Origin: Puffinus mauretanicus
Lineage: Eukaryota > Chordata > Aves > Procellariiformes > Procellariidae
DNA length: 64,000 nucleotides
Direction: 5' to 3'
Assembly: GCA_023333565.1 (NCBI GenBank)
Contig: JAJKFH010003680.1
Location: 744,001-808,000 of the forward strand
Made by a program: the position numbers and the translations under genes. The notes under the pieces are model-generated. The model searched no databases, was not told the origin of the DNA, and saw nothing but the letters and a program-made list of their open reading frames with translations. Below, in pieces: positions 12,431 through 25,854 of the stretch (position 1 is its first letter; each line of letters starts with the position of its first letter).

Positions 12431-13670
12431 AATCATAGAATCATAGAATCATTTAGGTTGGAAAAGACCCTTAAGGTCATCAAGTCCAACCATCAATCCA
12501 ACACCACCATGCCCACCCCTAAACCATGTCCCTAAGCACCACATCTACACGTCTTTTAAATACCTCCAGTATTTAAGATAGACTCAACCACTTCCCTGGG
12601 CAGCCTGGTCCAAGGCTTGATAACCCTCTCAGTGAAGAAATTTTTCCTAATATCTGATCTAAACCTCCCCTGGCACAACTTGAGGCCATTTCCTCTTGTC
12701 GTATCACTTGATGCTTGGGAGAAGAGACCAACACCCACCTCGCTACAACCTCCTTTCAGGTAGTTGTAGAGTGCAATGAGGTCTCCCTTCAGCCTCCTCT
12801 TCTCCAAGCTAAACAACCCCAGTTCCCTCAGCCGCTCCTCATAAGACTTGTGCTCCAGACCCTTCACCAGTTTCATTGCCCTTCTTCGGACACACTCCAG
12901 CACCTCAATGTCCTTCTTGTAGTGAGGGCCCCAAAACTGAACACAGTATTCGAGGTGCAGCCTCACCAGTGCCAAGTACAGGGGGATGATCACTTCCCTA
13001 CTCCTGCTGGCCACACTATTTCTGATACAAGCCAGGATGCTGTTGGCCGCCTTGGCCACCTGGGCACACTGCTGGCTCATATTCAGTCAGCTATTGACCA
13101 ACACCCCCAGGTCCTTTTCCTCTGGGCAGCTTTCCAGCCACTCTTCCCCAAGCCTGTAGCATTGCGTGGGGTTGTTGTGACCCAAGTGCAGGACCCAGCA
13201 CTTGGCCTTGTTGAACCTCATGCAGTTGGCCTCGGCCCATCGATCCAGCCTGTCCAGGTCCCTCTGCAGAGCCTTCCTACCCGCAAGCAGATCAACACTC
13301 CCGCTTGGTGTCGTCTGCAAACTTACTGAGGGTGCATTCAATCCCCTTGTCCAGAATGTTGACAAAGGTATTAAGCAGAACTGGCCCCAATAGTGAGCCC
13401 TGGGGAACACCACTTGTAACCGGCTGCCAACTGGATTTAATTCCATTCACCACAACTCTTTGGGCCTGGCCAGTCTTTTACCCAGTGAAGAGTACGCCTG
13501 TCCAAACCATGACCAGCCAGTTTCCCCATGAGAATGCTGTGGGAAACAGTGTCAAAGGCTTTACTAAAGTCCAGGTAAGCATCCACAGCCTTTCCCCCAT
13601 CCACTAGGTGTGTCACCTGGTCATAGAAGGAGATCAGGTTAGTCAAGCAGGACTTGGCTTTCAGGAGCCT
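12431..13670 (-). mobile_element. CR1 LINE, 5'-truncated, 3' end intact
   Basis: A chicken-repeat-1 type non-LTR retrotransposon, in sense with GABRG3. On the minus strand it begins inside the reverse transcriptase domain (AKSCLTNLISFYDQV), runs through the rest of ORF2 and the 3' UTR, and ends in the CR1-specific octamer repeat (plus strand aatcatagaatcatagaatc at 12431-12450). The 5' break near 13670 is the usual result of incomplete reverse transcription. No poly-A tail is present, as expected for CR1, which primes on its short 3' repeats. Divergence looks moderate: long parts of the frame are still readable, so this copy is much younger than the fossil LINEs elsewhere in the window. Confidence 0.96.
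12556..13670 (-). pseudogene. CR1 ORF2 C-terminal part (RT and thumb region), broken
   Basis: Minus-strand translation gives AFDTVSHSIL (RT), a thumb-like part with [20 protein letters not shown] and [10 protein letters not shown], then after a stop [40 protein letters not shown] and [20 protein letters not shown]. The stop near 13081-13086 is a TGA where the family usually has Trp (S-W-L), a single-base change. Between 13437 and 13446 the frame shifts, and the part that should hold the FADDTKL catalytic box is missing. The copy is therefore inactive. The C-terminal half (12556-13080) is open for 174 codons. Confidence 0.9.
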
Positions 13671-16600
13671 TCTTAGATTGGCTTAATTCGTGGAGACTCT
13701 GATATCTTTTCCCCGCAGTTCAGGAGGGAAGAAGCCTCAGATGGCCTCTCACTGTGCTGTGGCTGTTGTGCCCTCATGCCAGGTAGCAGTGGTAGAACCG
13801 CCCCGTCCTCACAAAGCAGTATCAGGACTATAGGGGGGGCTGCCATGTGGTCTGGGTCCTAACCCTACCTCCTGATTTGCATCCTGATAACGGAGGAAAG
13901 GAAACCCTTGCCCTGTTGCACTCCCTACACCAGCTCCCCCTGCAGGAATTGTGGCCCCAAGTGCTAATTTGCAGATTTTGTAGATGGGGCCCCTTTTCTC
14001 GGGTAAAATTCACCCTAATCATTGCAAGTAAAAATGCTTCAAATATCCTGGAAGTAACAAAGATTTTTTTTTTTTAATACATTATTTTAAATTGATCCAA
14101 AATGAACTTTTAACATTTTTTCCAAATTTTACTGAAAAAGTTGTGTCAATTAGTCTTGAATTCAATTTCTTCCTGATTTGTTGGCTTTTTTTCATCCCAT
14201 GGCCACCCCACCAAAAATCCATTGCACTGTCAATGCTTGAAAGCTTGCTATCATATTATCCAAGGCATAGCTGTTTATCCCGGCATGAGCAGCATGTAGT
14301 CAGGAACAAGTTCATGAGACTCTCATCCTTCAGGATTTTTCCTATATTTTTGACTAAGAAGAGACAGATTCAATTTCAGAATAACTACTTTCAGTATCAT
14401 TCATCGTCATTAAAGAGTAAGCAACTGACTTCAGGAGACCATCATGCCCTTTCAATAGTAGTCCCCTTAATCCACAGTCACTGACATCTGCTCTTACAAT
14501 GGTTGGGTTACTTACATCAAAGGAGATAAGTACTAGTGATTCAATGGGAGTTGTTTCAACCTGTTAAATAACTGTTCCAGTGCCAGGTGGCTTCACTTTT
14601 CAATTCATTTAAAAGATACAATATTTCATACAGAATAATGACACATCTACTTGGACAGTATATTACTCCTAGGATTCATTTAACTTACAGAATGGACTAT
14701 TCGTGATGGTTCTTCTTTCAGTGTTATCCAATATTGTATACAGCCTAATTGCTTCTAGCCCTCTAAATGCTTCATTTTAGAAAATATCAGAACTGGAGAC
14801 ATCAGTACTTCCACAAGAAAATGCAATCTCTGCTGTTCAGCCCGCAACACAACTAAGAGTGTATTATCTATAGAAATGTCTGTTTTCCTTCACTTCCCTG
14901 GCATGACAAATGGCAGTAAATTACCTTAAATTCTTGACCTTGTGGCTTCAAGCCATCCATGCTGAACAAACTGCTATCAAGTGTATTTACCCTGTCAGGT
15001 TGCTTTAGGTTATGTCAGAATATCCATACTGTGGTAGAGCAAGGCTCCAGGAGGTCCTGGAGGCTTTCCAGCGGGTGCCGGTAAGATGGTGAGGGGGGCA
15101 GCATGGGAAGAAGACAACCATGACAACCAAGTGTGTGTTCTGTGTTACAGCCACCCAAGTTCTGGCAACCTGCAACTCAGGAGCTTCTCAATCAAAGTCT
15201 GTGTTGACACCTCCATTTTCCCTCCCATGAATTTACTCGATTGCCTTTAAATTCTCCTATTTTTTGGCCTGATGGTTATTTTGTAGGCTGTGCTGTAGCT
15301 ATTTGCATCTTCTGCAGGTTTTAGATTTATATACCACCATGTCAAAGAATTTTAGAGAGCACCTTGACCATTTGGCTCTTTGTAAGACTGATACTATGTG
15401 CCTTTGTAAAATCAAGTCAAGAACAAATTTGGTTGAAGTTATTTCTTTAAGAGCCCAGTAGAAAGTATCTATGTAATATCTCCTGTTTACTTTCACCAAA
15501 CATACTTAATGGCTTTTCTATTTAACACCAATGATCGGTACCTTTGTTGCTTTACTCATAGACTTAAACATACACATTTTCAAAGTGTACCACTGACTTT
15601 AACTCCAATAACGCAAACATGGATAAACAATAAATACACTTTTTGCCGTTTTGGAGGTGAACCTATTATAACAGAAAGCCAAATTGTCATGAAAACCTGT
15701 GAGAAACTGTGGATTTTGTTTTATTTCCTTTTTGTTATCTGAAAAATTGAACTCATGTTACCACATCTTCTCACATCACCACCATATAATTTGTAACTAT
15801 CAGATTAAAAATATTTAAACTTCATTCTTCATGTTCATACTGCTTCACTTTCTAGTGATACTGAGTGATTTGTGCAGAAGCCTTCGCCAAAGAGCTGGGA
15901 AAATGGTCAAGGCCAGAAACATCTCCAGGCTGGATGAGAGGCATATGCAACCACAAGATAGCCATGAGAATTGGTGTCAAGTGGTCCTGAAGCACGTGTG
16001 CTACAAGAGTCAACACTGATGGAAAATCAGCAACTTCCGTAATGCAACCTTTGATGTATCCATGCCTGTTAGTGCATACTGCCTCTAACCTTGATTTCCC
16101 CAATGCTGTTGTTGGTCTGGACATCTTAGATCAATGCTTGATTTCTTTGTTTCACCTTCTTTTCTGTGATAATGTAATAGGAAACAAGTAGAGATAGGAA
16201 GAAGACAGCAGGAAGGGGGTCATGTCAAAAAGGACACAGACCACTTGAAAAACTAGTTTCTGTCTAAAAAACTTTCCTTAGAAACATATCCAAGACATGC
16301 AAAGACAGAGAAGCATGAAAAAACCCAAACTCTTTCATGTCTTCAGACATATTTTTCCCCCTCTGTGAAATCAGTTTATTTTATTGCTAGTTCCCCCACA
16401 CTTTGTATTCACAGGCAGACCCAGCTTGTAGCAAAAGGAATAATGCAACAAGGAAGCTCACCTCTGCTTCCTAGCCTTGGAAACATTTGTATGCTCAGAG
16501 CACGTGATGAGGAGTTAATGAAAGCAGCAGCAAAGCTGAAATTGTGGGGGAAGCAGGCAAGAAGGATTGGTTCAGTTAAGTATCTGCCAGAGGGCTGATG

Positions 16601-17532
16601 CTTGTGATGGAAGTATATATTTGAAAGACATAGCCAGATTCTGGGAAGGTTCTGTTTTTCCAGGGGTGTTAGATATACACTCAAAGTCAGGAGAAAGCAC
16701 GATCAAGAAAGCAAGACAAGCTGTTGCCATCAGCTAGTGGTCAGAGTTTACACCACGGGCATGGAGGGAGTGTGGTAGATTCGACTGCTGCCGATGAAGG
16801 TTGTCAGGAGAGAAAAGATGCCCTGACACAATTAGAGGCAGGGGATGAGCAGCCCTTTACACCTTACTTCCAGCTGCTTCCAGCCATGCTTTGCTTCCTT
16901 GAATGCTACCTAGCAAACTCTTCTTCAGGCTAATCGGGAGACCCCTGTCAACTCAGCCCAGCCAGACGATGATAATGAAGTCCAGAAATGCACCTTTCTC
17001 TGGTACCGTGTTGTGAACGACAAATCGTATGCTTCTACAGAAGCTGCCTGAGCTCTTTTTCTTGTTAGCAGTCTTTATAAATGCTTCTTTGTTGGCAAGC
17101 AAACTGCATTTTTAATCCAAGCTTCTCAACATTTTGGAGGAAGAGGTTTCTCAGTGACCCATTCCTGTATCTGTCTGGTGTTTGTTCTCAGGTGTGTGCA
17201 CTTTTAACTAGGAGAATCCTGGAAGTTCCCTCATTAAAAATGATACTACCTTAGATTTCATGATTGTATGCATTTATTAGGTGCAACTAGATGGCAGAAA
17301 GAGCAAAGTTTCAGTTCAACTAATTTAAAATAAAACAAAATAAAAATTATAGATATAGAAAATTCATTATGTCTTTTCAGGAGGAACCCATCAGGGTAGA
17401 CTGAAGCAGAAGTAGGGAAAAAGAATGGAGACATTGAATTGTTTACTTAGGACCTATGGGAAAACAATATCCATACTGAGTTCTCTCTGTCCACAAATGA
17501 AGGTGACTAGCTTTTTTCTCACTCACTGATTT

Positions 17533-17574
17533 AAAAAAAAAAGAAAAAAAAAAAAAAAACCAAACCAAACAAAC
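17533..17574 (+). repeat. A-rich low-complexity tract
   Basis: Runs of A broken by a single G, followed by CAAAC repeats. Low complexity, no coding or structural meaning seen. Confidence 0.85.
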
Positions 17575-20500
17575 GATGAGGTATTTTAAAAGGCAGCTAT
17601 AATAAAAAAAGATAAACATGAATGCTGTAAAGATAGCTTTAAAACCTGATGTGATTTATTTCAGCAGTTGTAGGTAATTGCACTTAGGTGATAAATACAG
17701 AAATTATAAACGTTATTCTTTGCCCTTGTTTGCATCGGTAATTGACACCTTATTAACAGCACATCAGGAGGGAACCTGAACTAGAAAAAACTACTTCAGG
17801 ACTTTCATTTTTCTCTGCAAGGCATTGGTATTGCAGAAAACCAAGGGTAAAATCTTCACATTGTTCCATACAAAACAGAACAGGAGCTTGGGGTGAAGCA
17901 TCCATTCTGTAAAAAACATGAACAAGACGGCATATGGCTAGGCAAGGTTTCAGTATATGACCTGAGTACACTGATCTATGCAAGAACACTCCTTAGAGAA
18001 GATAGAATTTATATCCAGTAAGCTAGGAGTGAGATGAGCCCATTTACATGAATGATGTTAGGAATGGAGATGCAATATAGCTAAATCAGAGGAATCGGAA
18101 TTTTTATCAGGTGTTCTAATTACCAGTGGAATAATTTGTGAGATAATCTGCTGGCCAGAGCAATGCAAGCAGATAGGCAAAAGCAGAATAGCTGTGTAAA
18201 TTCCATCCAAGATCTTTAACACGAATGTATGTGAATTGAATTAAAAATAGCCTACAAATGCTCATTATCAACTTCAACTGTACTGGATATTACCAGATAA
18301 CATAATCTTGCCTTTACCCATTTAATTGCAATAATTAACTGTATCCTCCATGTAGGACTGCTAAGATTTCCTTAAGACTATCCTGATGAGAAAGATAACA
18401 TTGTTTACTTCATCCATTGCTTTGTTAGACAAAGTGCTGAGAAAATGTGTTTTGGCTCATCTGGAAACACATGATGAACAAGCAGAGATTCCGATGGAGA
18501 CTCAGAGCTCTAGTAAAGTAAACAACACAGCCATAAATAGCCTGGGAAATGAAGGAAAATACCTGTAAAGGTTTTTAGTCCATGCAAGTGGGGAGGAATG
18601 GAGACAACATAATTTACTTACAGGTTTCTTTTTTTCATTGACAAGTAATCTATCTAAGCTTTTTATTTCAACAATTGATATGAAGATTTTTTTAACACTG
18701 AGAACTCATTTTGTGTTTCTCACACGGACATGACAGTATTTAAAGATTATGCTAAACATGCTTAATCCTAGTCTTCCAACTGCTACTCAATAAACAGTAT
18801 GTATATGTTAAGTATGAGTGCAACTAAAAGAGGGATATCTATTTTTAGTAAAATAATACAATATTATGATTAGAAGTATACTATGTAAATATAAGTAACT
18901 AAGCTACTTGTTGTACAAAGTATATAAAAAAGTACTGGCAAGGAATAGCCTGCGTTTCGAAAGACAGGCAAAAAGACTTTGTATTCTCATACAAAATATT
19001 AATAATAATTGAGTAAGCATAGATTAAAAAAATACATTCACAACTTGAAGGTAGCAGTTACAATGAAATAGTAATAGCATCCTCAGAAGTATTATTTACC
19101 AGTGCCCAACTTCTTAGGCTAGAAGTACACTACAAGCTTTGTTCCACGTACAGAAATTTTCTATCCAATTTCAACTGCAAAGATTATTGTAGTTACATAT
19201 TCAGCTTACACAGTCCATAGGGGTTGTGACTAGCCTGAACTGTACCTTTCCAGACCCAAGAAAATGAAAATTTAGGTATCAACAATGCTTTTTCTGAATT
19301 GCCATGAAGGCTTCACAGGAGCTACACCAGCAAAGCCTGTGGGTTTACAGCAGCTGTCAGAAATGTGCTATGCTCAGTCAACATGGCATTGATGGAAGCA
19401 GGTTACGAATTAAAGATTTCCATACAAGATTATTATGACTTTTTTACAGGTATTCTCAGAATGCGTCACGAATGGATAATAAAAGGTAAAACACCAGAAC
19501 ACTCAAAACTGAAAACAGAACGTCTTTTTTGGGTACTGCCATTTCATAGAATAAAACAATAATTTGCAGCATAAACTCAAAACTAAACAGAAAATTTCAT
19601 AAGACCTGAGATTAAGCAGGGTTAGCTTTTAAAATATTTGTGAAATAGTGTTGCTGCTGTTGAAAACAAAAGCCCATAAAAACATTTTTTTGTTGAAAGA
19701 CTCATTTCTCTCTTTTACATCACAATATAACTTAACATGTGAACTGACATTGGAAAATCAAAATTAGTTGTTTACGACCAGGTTCTTCTAGTCTATCAGC
19801 TGTTTACAAAGAAATGAGTGGTATCTGTTTATCCATGTAGTTATTATCGTTCTGTATATAGATTTTTGTCATTTACACACATTTATAGTCACTTGCACAC
19901 ACACTGAAATTCACAGAAAAAAAAAAGTTTTTATAGCTCTGTAAAGTAAAGCAAGAAAGAGATTTCTATTTTTTGTAATATTTTGCTAGTTTTTAATTTT
20001 AGCTCCCTAGGACTTGCCTGCACCTTATTGGCACAGCATGCAAGACTAGGCAACAAAAGATAAATGTTAACATACTTTTTTGTGTCTCATGCTTACAAAT
20101 AGAGTAGTTCCTGAAAAGGTCATGGCTAAGATGTAATCTCCCTGTTCTTAATAGCAGCTCACCAGAAATTATCTGAAGAAATGAAGTTTCAGATGAACCG
20201 GACACTTTGTTGAATCTGACATATTTATAATCACACTCAATTAAATTAGTGAGAGCACTGCACTGTTTTCATTTAAACATCAGCAGCAGTGTTATGATGA
20301 ATTGGTAAATACGTTAATTTTGCATTCACTAAATTTGGCCTTCCTCTTCTTTGGAAGCATTTATCAATGCCTTGGTTTGTCATTTACTTTCCAAGCATCT
20401 CAGGGCTGTCGCTTCTCCAGTTAATGTCTTTTCTTCCCCCCAAACTCTAGTATTTGTATCTCATTTGCTCTCAGGATATTGCAGATGGAAATTAGCTGAT

Positions 20501-21776
20501 GTACACCAGTCCACGTATTCTTCATGTCCTTTTCTCACCTTTTGAGGTACATATATTGATCACAGCGATCTTTCTGTGATGTGTCTGTGTATCTCAATGC
20601 CTTAATCTCTTGTCCAGGTATGTTATTTCAAGCACATGAAATGTTATTTTCATTAGCTTTATTTTAGTGCAGCTAAAACATTCCTTCTAAAGCTTCCGAG
20701 GAGTCATGCTCTTTTACCATTCTCCCCAGATACCCACAGTGACTGTAAATCTCAGTATCCTACGGTACACAATAGGGTAAATTCTGAGTCTCCTGGTAGT
20801 TTCTTTCTCAATTTCTGGTCCCCTAATCATGTTCTAAATCTCCTCAGACGATCAGCTATTGCTCTAAAATTGAAGAGTTGTGGCGGAGGTAAGGCTGAAG
20901 AAGCCAACTCACTAATATTTTTGCCTGATAAAGATATCAGCTGTACTTTTCTCATGCATTTCAGTTTTCCTTGTGGTGCAGTATTCCTCAGCTCTTAGAT
21001 TCATAGATAGCTTTGCCTGTAGTTAACTCAGAAGTATTAAGATCAAGTTCTTCAGTATCTTGTTTCAGAACAAGGTACTATCCAAAATAAGTCTACGTAC
21101 CAACTGTACATAGTTTTGTGCCCCTTCTTTTTTTGCTAAAGCTTTAAAGCAGCATATTGTGCATCAGCACACAACACAACTGCCTCCAATAGCTCTGAAT
21201 CCTCCAGAGGCTACGGCTCCCCCATGTCCTTCCAGGGCATCAGGCAGTTGCCACCGCTCAAAAAACCCCAAATGTCATGGCTACAAGGGTGCTCCAAGCT
21301 GCAGCCCTGGGAGCCTCGCAGCCCTGTCCCAGACAAAGGCACTTTCTGGCCCTTGGCTGATTCACAGTGAAATTGCCTTTCCTGCGGCAGTTAGAATGGC
21401 AACGATGCCAGGTTCTGTCAGAATCATTTGTTCTTTTAAAATGTGTGCCCATGTCTCTGAAAGAAAATATTATCTGTATATCCACCTCATGGAAAATCAT
21501 TTTTAAAAAATGTTTTTTGTGTGTTTACATTTAGAAAAAAAAAAAAATTATAAAACAGTGAGACTCCTTGTGCACAATCCTATCTGTGAAAATTCCTTTT
21601 TTGGAATTTTTGGGAGAGGTCAAATTTCAGTTTCTTCCCAAGTTCCCCATTGTTCTGCACTCTTGTTACTCCTCATATCCCAGCACCAGTCTGAACACTG
21701 CTCTCCTGCCTGAACACTGCACGGCTGCCATTTCATGGCTCTTCCAGGTCCTGTATAAATCATACTGACAACTATC

Positions 21777-21799
21777 AAAAAAAAAAAAAAAAAAAAAAA
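21777..21799 (+). repeat. A23 homopolymer
   Basis: A run of 23 A. No recognisable retrocopy body upstream of it. Confidence 0.95.
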
Positions 21800-24689
21800 T
21801 CCCCAGTCAGAAATCAGACCCACATGAAGTTTTTGCTTCATGTGCCTCTGGGCCAAGTTACAGTAATTAAATCTTTTTTAGCTTGGTTTGCTCAGGAAAT
21901 GAAGCTTATGTAATTGTATTCATTGTCTATGTTTATGTGCGTGTTATCTGTCTTCGCTTCAATAACTTTTGCACCCATTCACCAAATTCATTGAAATATG
22001 ACAGAAGAAGGTAAACCTCAGATATTATATATTCTGTAAAAAGAAGCTCCCAAACAGGGGAGACATTTCTTAATAATGCCTCCCAAGGGGGAAAAGGCTG
22101 CAATCTTACTAAGGATCAGAGAAAGGCACAGGCACTCATCCTCAAGTCGTACGCCCTTGGCATATCAGCCGTCATAAGTTTCACTGCTCCTGCAATCAAA
22201 AATGCTGCTGATGCCGGGAACACTGCACTACTTTGATGGGTTGAGAGGACTGGTCCCACAAAAAAGTGGAGGGGAACAGAGCACCTGCTCTTAAAAATAG
22301 ATATGTGGGCTCATCCAGCCCTAACGCCACATGCATTGCAGAGCTCAAAGTCTCGACTTTGAGTCTCAACAGGTCTCCTGACATTGTCTGTAGTATATAA
22401 TTTCCTTTGTGTTGCCTTCATCACATATTTCTCCAGCAGTGCTACTTATTTTAGCATCCCTCCCAAAAGATCTTTCCCCACTACCACCCAGTGTTTTCGC
22501 AAATGCTACATTTAATTGGGCCTTAGACTGCTCAAATGGCTTTGCCCAAGGACATCGACAAGTAGGGGATCTCATTCTTCAGCCTACCAGCAGGCAAAAA
22601 GCTGTCATCAAGGAGGCTTCCTGGACACTGCTTTCTGCTTCTCAGCAAGCATAGGTTTTTCAACTGTAATGGCTGACTTTGCAGTGACATGCTATTGTTT
22701 CATGCCAATTACATTCCTTTGAAGATGATTCAAAGTATGCCCCAACCAGATCACCGCTGACACCAAGTCTGCACCATTCACATTACCTAAACCCTTTTGG
22801 GCTTCTATCTTTCTCTTAAATTTTAGTCCTGGATTTTCTTTCCAGCCTATAGCATTGCCTTTCCTTGAAAGTATTTTGGAAGAGGTATATGTTCTAATTA
22901 TCTCCTTTTTCCCCATCTGTCCCCTACTCTTTCTGAGTATTTAAAACTCCACTGCAAGCAATCTTCATTCTGTTTGCCCGTTCACTGAGGACAGATTGCT
23001 GAAGATGCTAGAGGCAGCTATGTCTCCAGGACGGGAAGCCCAGCTCCAAAACACACAGCCTGTGTCCCAGGGGAGAAAACCCTCACAGAAGCACTGGGTA
23101 AAGCGATTCAAATGCAAGGGGCTCAGATGGTTGGTCTAAGTCTTTAAGTGTTGTACAAGATTTCCAAGGCTCTGGCACGGGTAAAAGGATCAGCAGAAAC
23201 ATGCACGCTGCTGCCCAAGACAGCAGACTACTGCTGACTGCCTGTCTTGGTGCTACCTCTCCTTACATGCCAGAAGCAGGCTTTTAAAGCAGGGAAATCA
23301 AGATGGGACAAGTGAAAGAGGAGAGCAAGGAGAGCCCTACAGCCCCAAATATGCTCCTTGTCTTATATTTTGCATGCCAGAACAATCAGAAGAATATAAG
23401 GTGAGATGGGCACAGGGGGCTGCATTTCTTTTCTCTTTGGAAGTGAACCCCACTGAGAAAGGAATAGTATAAAGTTCAAGCTGGAATCTGAATATGTTGA
23501 AAACCTGTGAGCATCTATTGCAAGATTTCTGGATCAAGAAAGGATTAAATTTTGTGGAAGTAAGAGCTCCCTTTCTTGAATGATAGGCCAGAAGCTGTTA
23601 TTCAGGCTCAAGTCTAGTAACAATAAAAATCATGTTTCTCAGCTAAAGAAAGAGAAGCAGCTCCACCGCCCACTCATTACAGCATTGTATCTAGTTGTAC
23701 AAGATTGCCTCTCCTAATTGTCAACAGTTTCCTATTTCCTTTGAAAGGGGTTACCAAAGCCCAGGGCTGCTTGCACAGGGTCCCCAACGCCGTTCACAGA
23801 AAGGTCCCTACACCTTGCACAGGAATTACATCATCTGTAATGAAACCATCTGTCTGCATGTGACAAATCCTCATCCTTTCTGCAAAAAGTCTCCCATGTC
23901 TGCTAACTTGGCAGCCTAAATAAACACATGCACAGAATAATAACTGTCCTGGCTTTTCAGCTGGTTTGGCAAAAGAAACTTTCAAAGGAAAGAAACAACA
24001 GTAACTTAATGCTATCACACAGCAAAGCAAACAATGCGGCAGCCCTCCCAGCGCTGAAGGAACCCTCCTTTCATCAGTAAGGTTCAGTGGACTTCCACGA
24101 ATGAGGCTGTGTGTTAGGTAAGGAGTGAAAATGGGGTTGAACTCCACACTCACTACCAGCAGCACAGTTAGGCAAATTTGACTGACATATGAAACCAGTT
24201 GCTCCACCTCAGAAAACACAGAACTTTTCCCACAGTAGGCTAGGATGAAAAAGTATCATCTCATGAAAGCACCACCTCCACCTTATATTTCTCTTTCTTG
24301 TTTTTTTTTTTTTAATCAATAGACATATATAACTCATATTCACTCACCCTTCAGTTCACCACCCCCTTATCTGGGTGCAAAGAATCAGAGAAATGGCATA
24401 CTGAGGAACTAAATGAGAGAGAGAAATTTCCTCTGCCTTCTGCTGCCCAGTGGTAGAGAGAAGGTGGGATGCTCACTATGCTTCATTTACCTTGGCGAGA
24501 ACATGAGAGCAGCGCCTGGTATTTTAAGTGCTTATTGGCACCTTTATAAAACTTCAGTATTCTCCTCCCTCCCTGATCACTCTATATACACTGCCATTTC
24601 CTCAGCAGTGCTTCCTATTGTGATACTTAACTATTCTGAGCCTCTAACCCATTGTATTATTAAAAGAAAAGTATATATTTCTCATGTTT

Positions 24690-24728
24690 CCAGAGATGCT
24701 AATTAGCATGCCAGAGATGCTAATTAGC
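24690..24728 (+). repeat. Tandem duplication with two TAATTAG cores
   Basis: The 18-mer ccagagatgctaattagc occurs twice, exactly, with 3 bases (atg) between the copies. Each copy carries TAATTAG, a homeodomain-type core. Confidence 0.9.
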
Positions 24729-25849
24729 TGCAGTGCTTCTCACTTCAGAACAGGATGGCACATGTGAGAGGACACTGTGCAAATGTCCTCCCTTTACATG
24801 AAAAGGCGGTCATAGTTTTTTTTCCTGGTGGTGCAGATGCTTCTGGTGCTTGGAGACCCCTTAATCTGCTTCTCTTTAAAAAATGTCATCCAGTCTCTGG
24901 GGAATTACTTTGGGCCCATATTTCATATTTCTCCTAATTTTTTGATGAGATTAAGATATTGGTAAGAGTTATTTATAGGAGATCATAACGGGTACAGATG
25001 CTTTGAAGAGATCATTTCATAAGGCACGGTTCCTTTATAACTGCACAGAAGTCAAGAGAATTTTAAGAGTGAAAATTCACTTTTTCAGACTCAGCATCTC
25101 ATAATGAGCTGGCACCTGCTGCTTATCTGTGTTATAATGAAGTCAAGCAATGCCCTTCAAAACTGGCTACATTTTGAAACTGAGTTATGACATATGCAGA
25201 GGTAGATGCTGATGCTGCTGCATAAGCTGCCTAGCAGATTGCTTCAGCTAGGTGCTATGTGTAAGTCTAATATGAAGTACATCTTAACTACAAAAGGGAC
25301 CTCAAAGTCTAACCCTTAATGTAGACTGCTTAGAGCAGAGTTTGTATAAAACATGAGGAGATAAGGGCTGAAGAAAGAAATTCTTTCCAGTCAGCCAAAT
25401 ACTGCTAGATTTTCAGTTAAAACTATTTAAAAAAAAAACCAAACCCAACAACAACAAAAAAACCCCGGTGACTTTAAAGGCAGTGACTGACTTGACTGCC
25501 TGTTTTTAAGTATCAGAGGAAATGTGTCTTTTGTATACTCCTTGCATTCTTTCTAAATCCAATATATAATCAGAACACTTTCGGGAAAATGCAGCTGCAA
25601 AATGGAAACTGTCCTGTGGCTGGAGGGCTGGGTATTTAATGGTAGAGTTAGGACTCTGGCAGTGATGATGCAGTTCACCCTCAGGAGATTTTTAAGTCTT
25701 AGTTATGACTTTGTCATGAGATGCAGGGAAGGAAGCGCACAACCGTGATATGCCACAGCCAGGGCTGGGAAGCCACCATGATCCAGCTCCCCAGCCTCTT
25801 GGCTGAGGAGGCAGTCACAGGTACTTCTGATTAGAATCTGCTGTTTCAG

Positions 25850-25854
25850 GTGGG
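25850..25854 (+). repeat. Target-site duplication GTGGG (left)
   Basis: Five bases immediately before the LTR, repeated exactly after it at 26416-26420. This marks a retroviral-type insertion followed by LTR-LTR recombination. Confidence 0.9.

Larger units (their letters stand above)
13671..25849 (-). other. GABRG3: GABRG3 intron, between CR1 and the first solo LTR
   Basis: About 12 kb of AT-rich unique sequence. It contains an A-rich low-complexity tract (17533-17574), an A23 run (21777-21799), a T-rich run near 24300-24313 and an 18-bp tandem duplication with homeodomain-type cores (24690-24728). Open frames are short and without family signatures. No exon motif of a GABA-A subunit was found. 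Confidence 0.7.

Noticed and set aside
12715..13329. Plus-strand frame of 204 codons
   Set aside because: Shadow of the minus-strand CR1 ORF2 tail.
15852..16124. Minus-strand frame of 90 codons with moderate GC, considered as a transposase remnant
   Set aside because: No catalytic motif or terminal inverted repeat could be found.
21159..21506. Plus-strand frame of 115 codons rich in Pro, Ser and Cys
   Set aside because: Local GC enrichment explains it; no domain and no splice sites.
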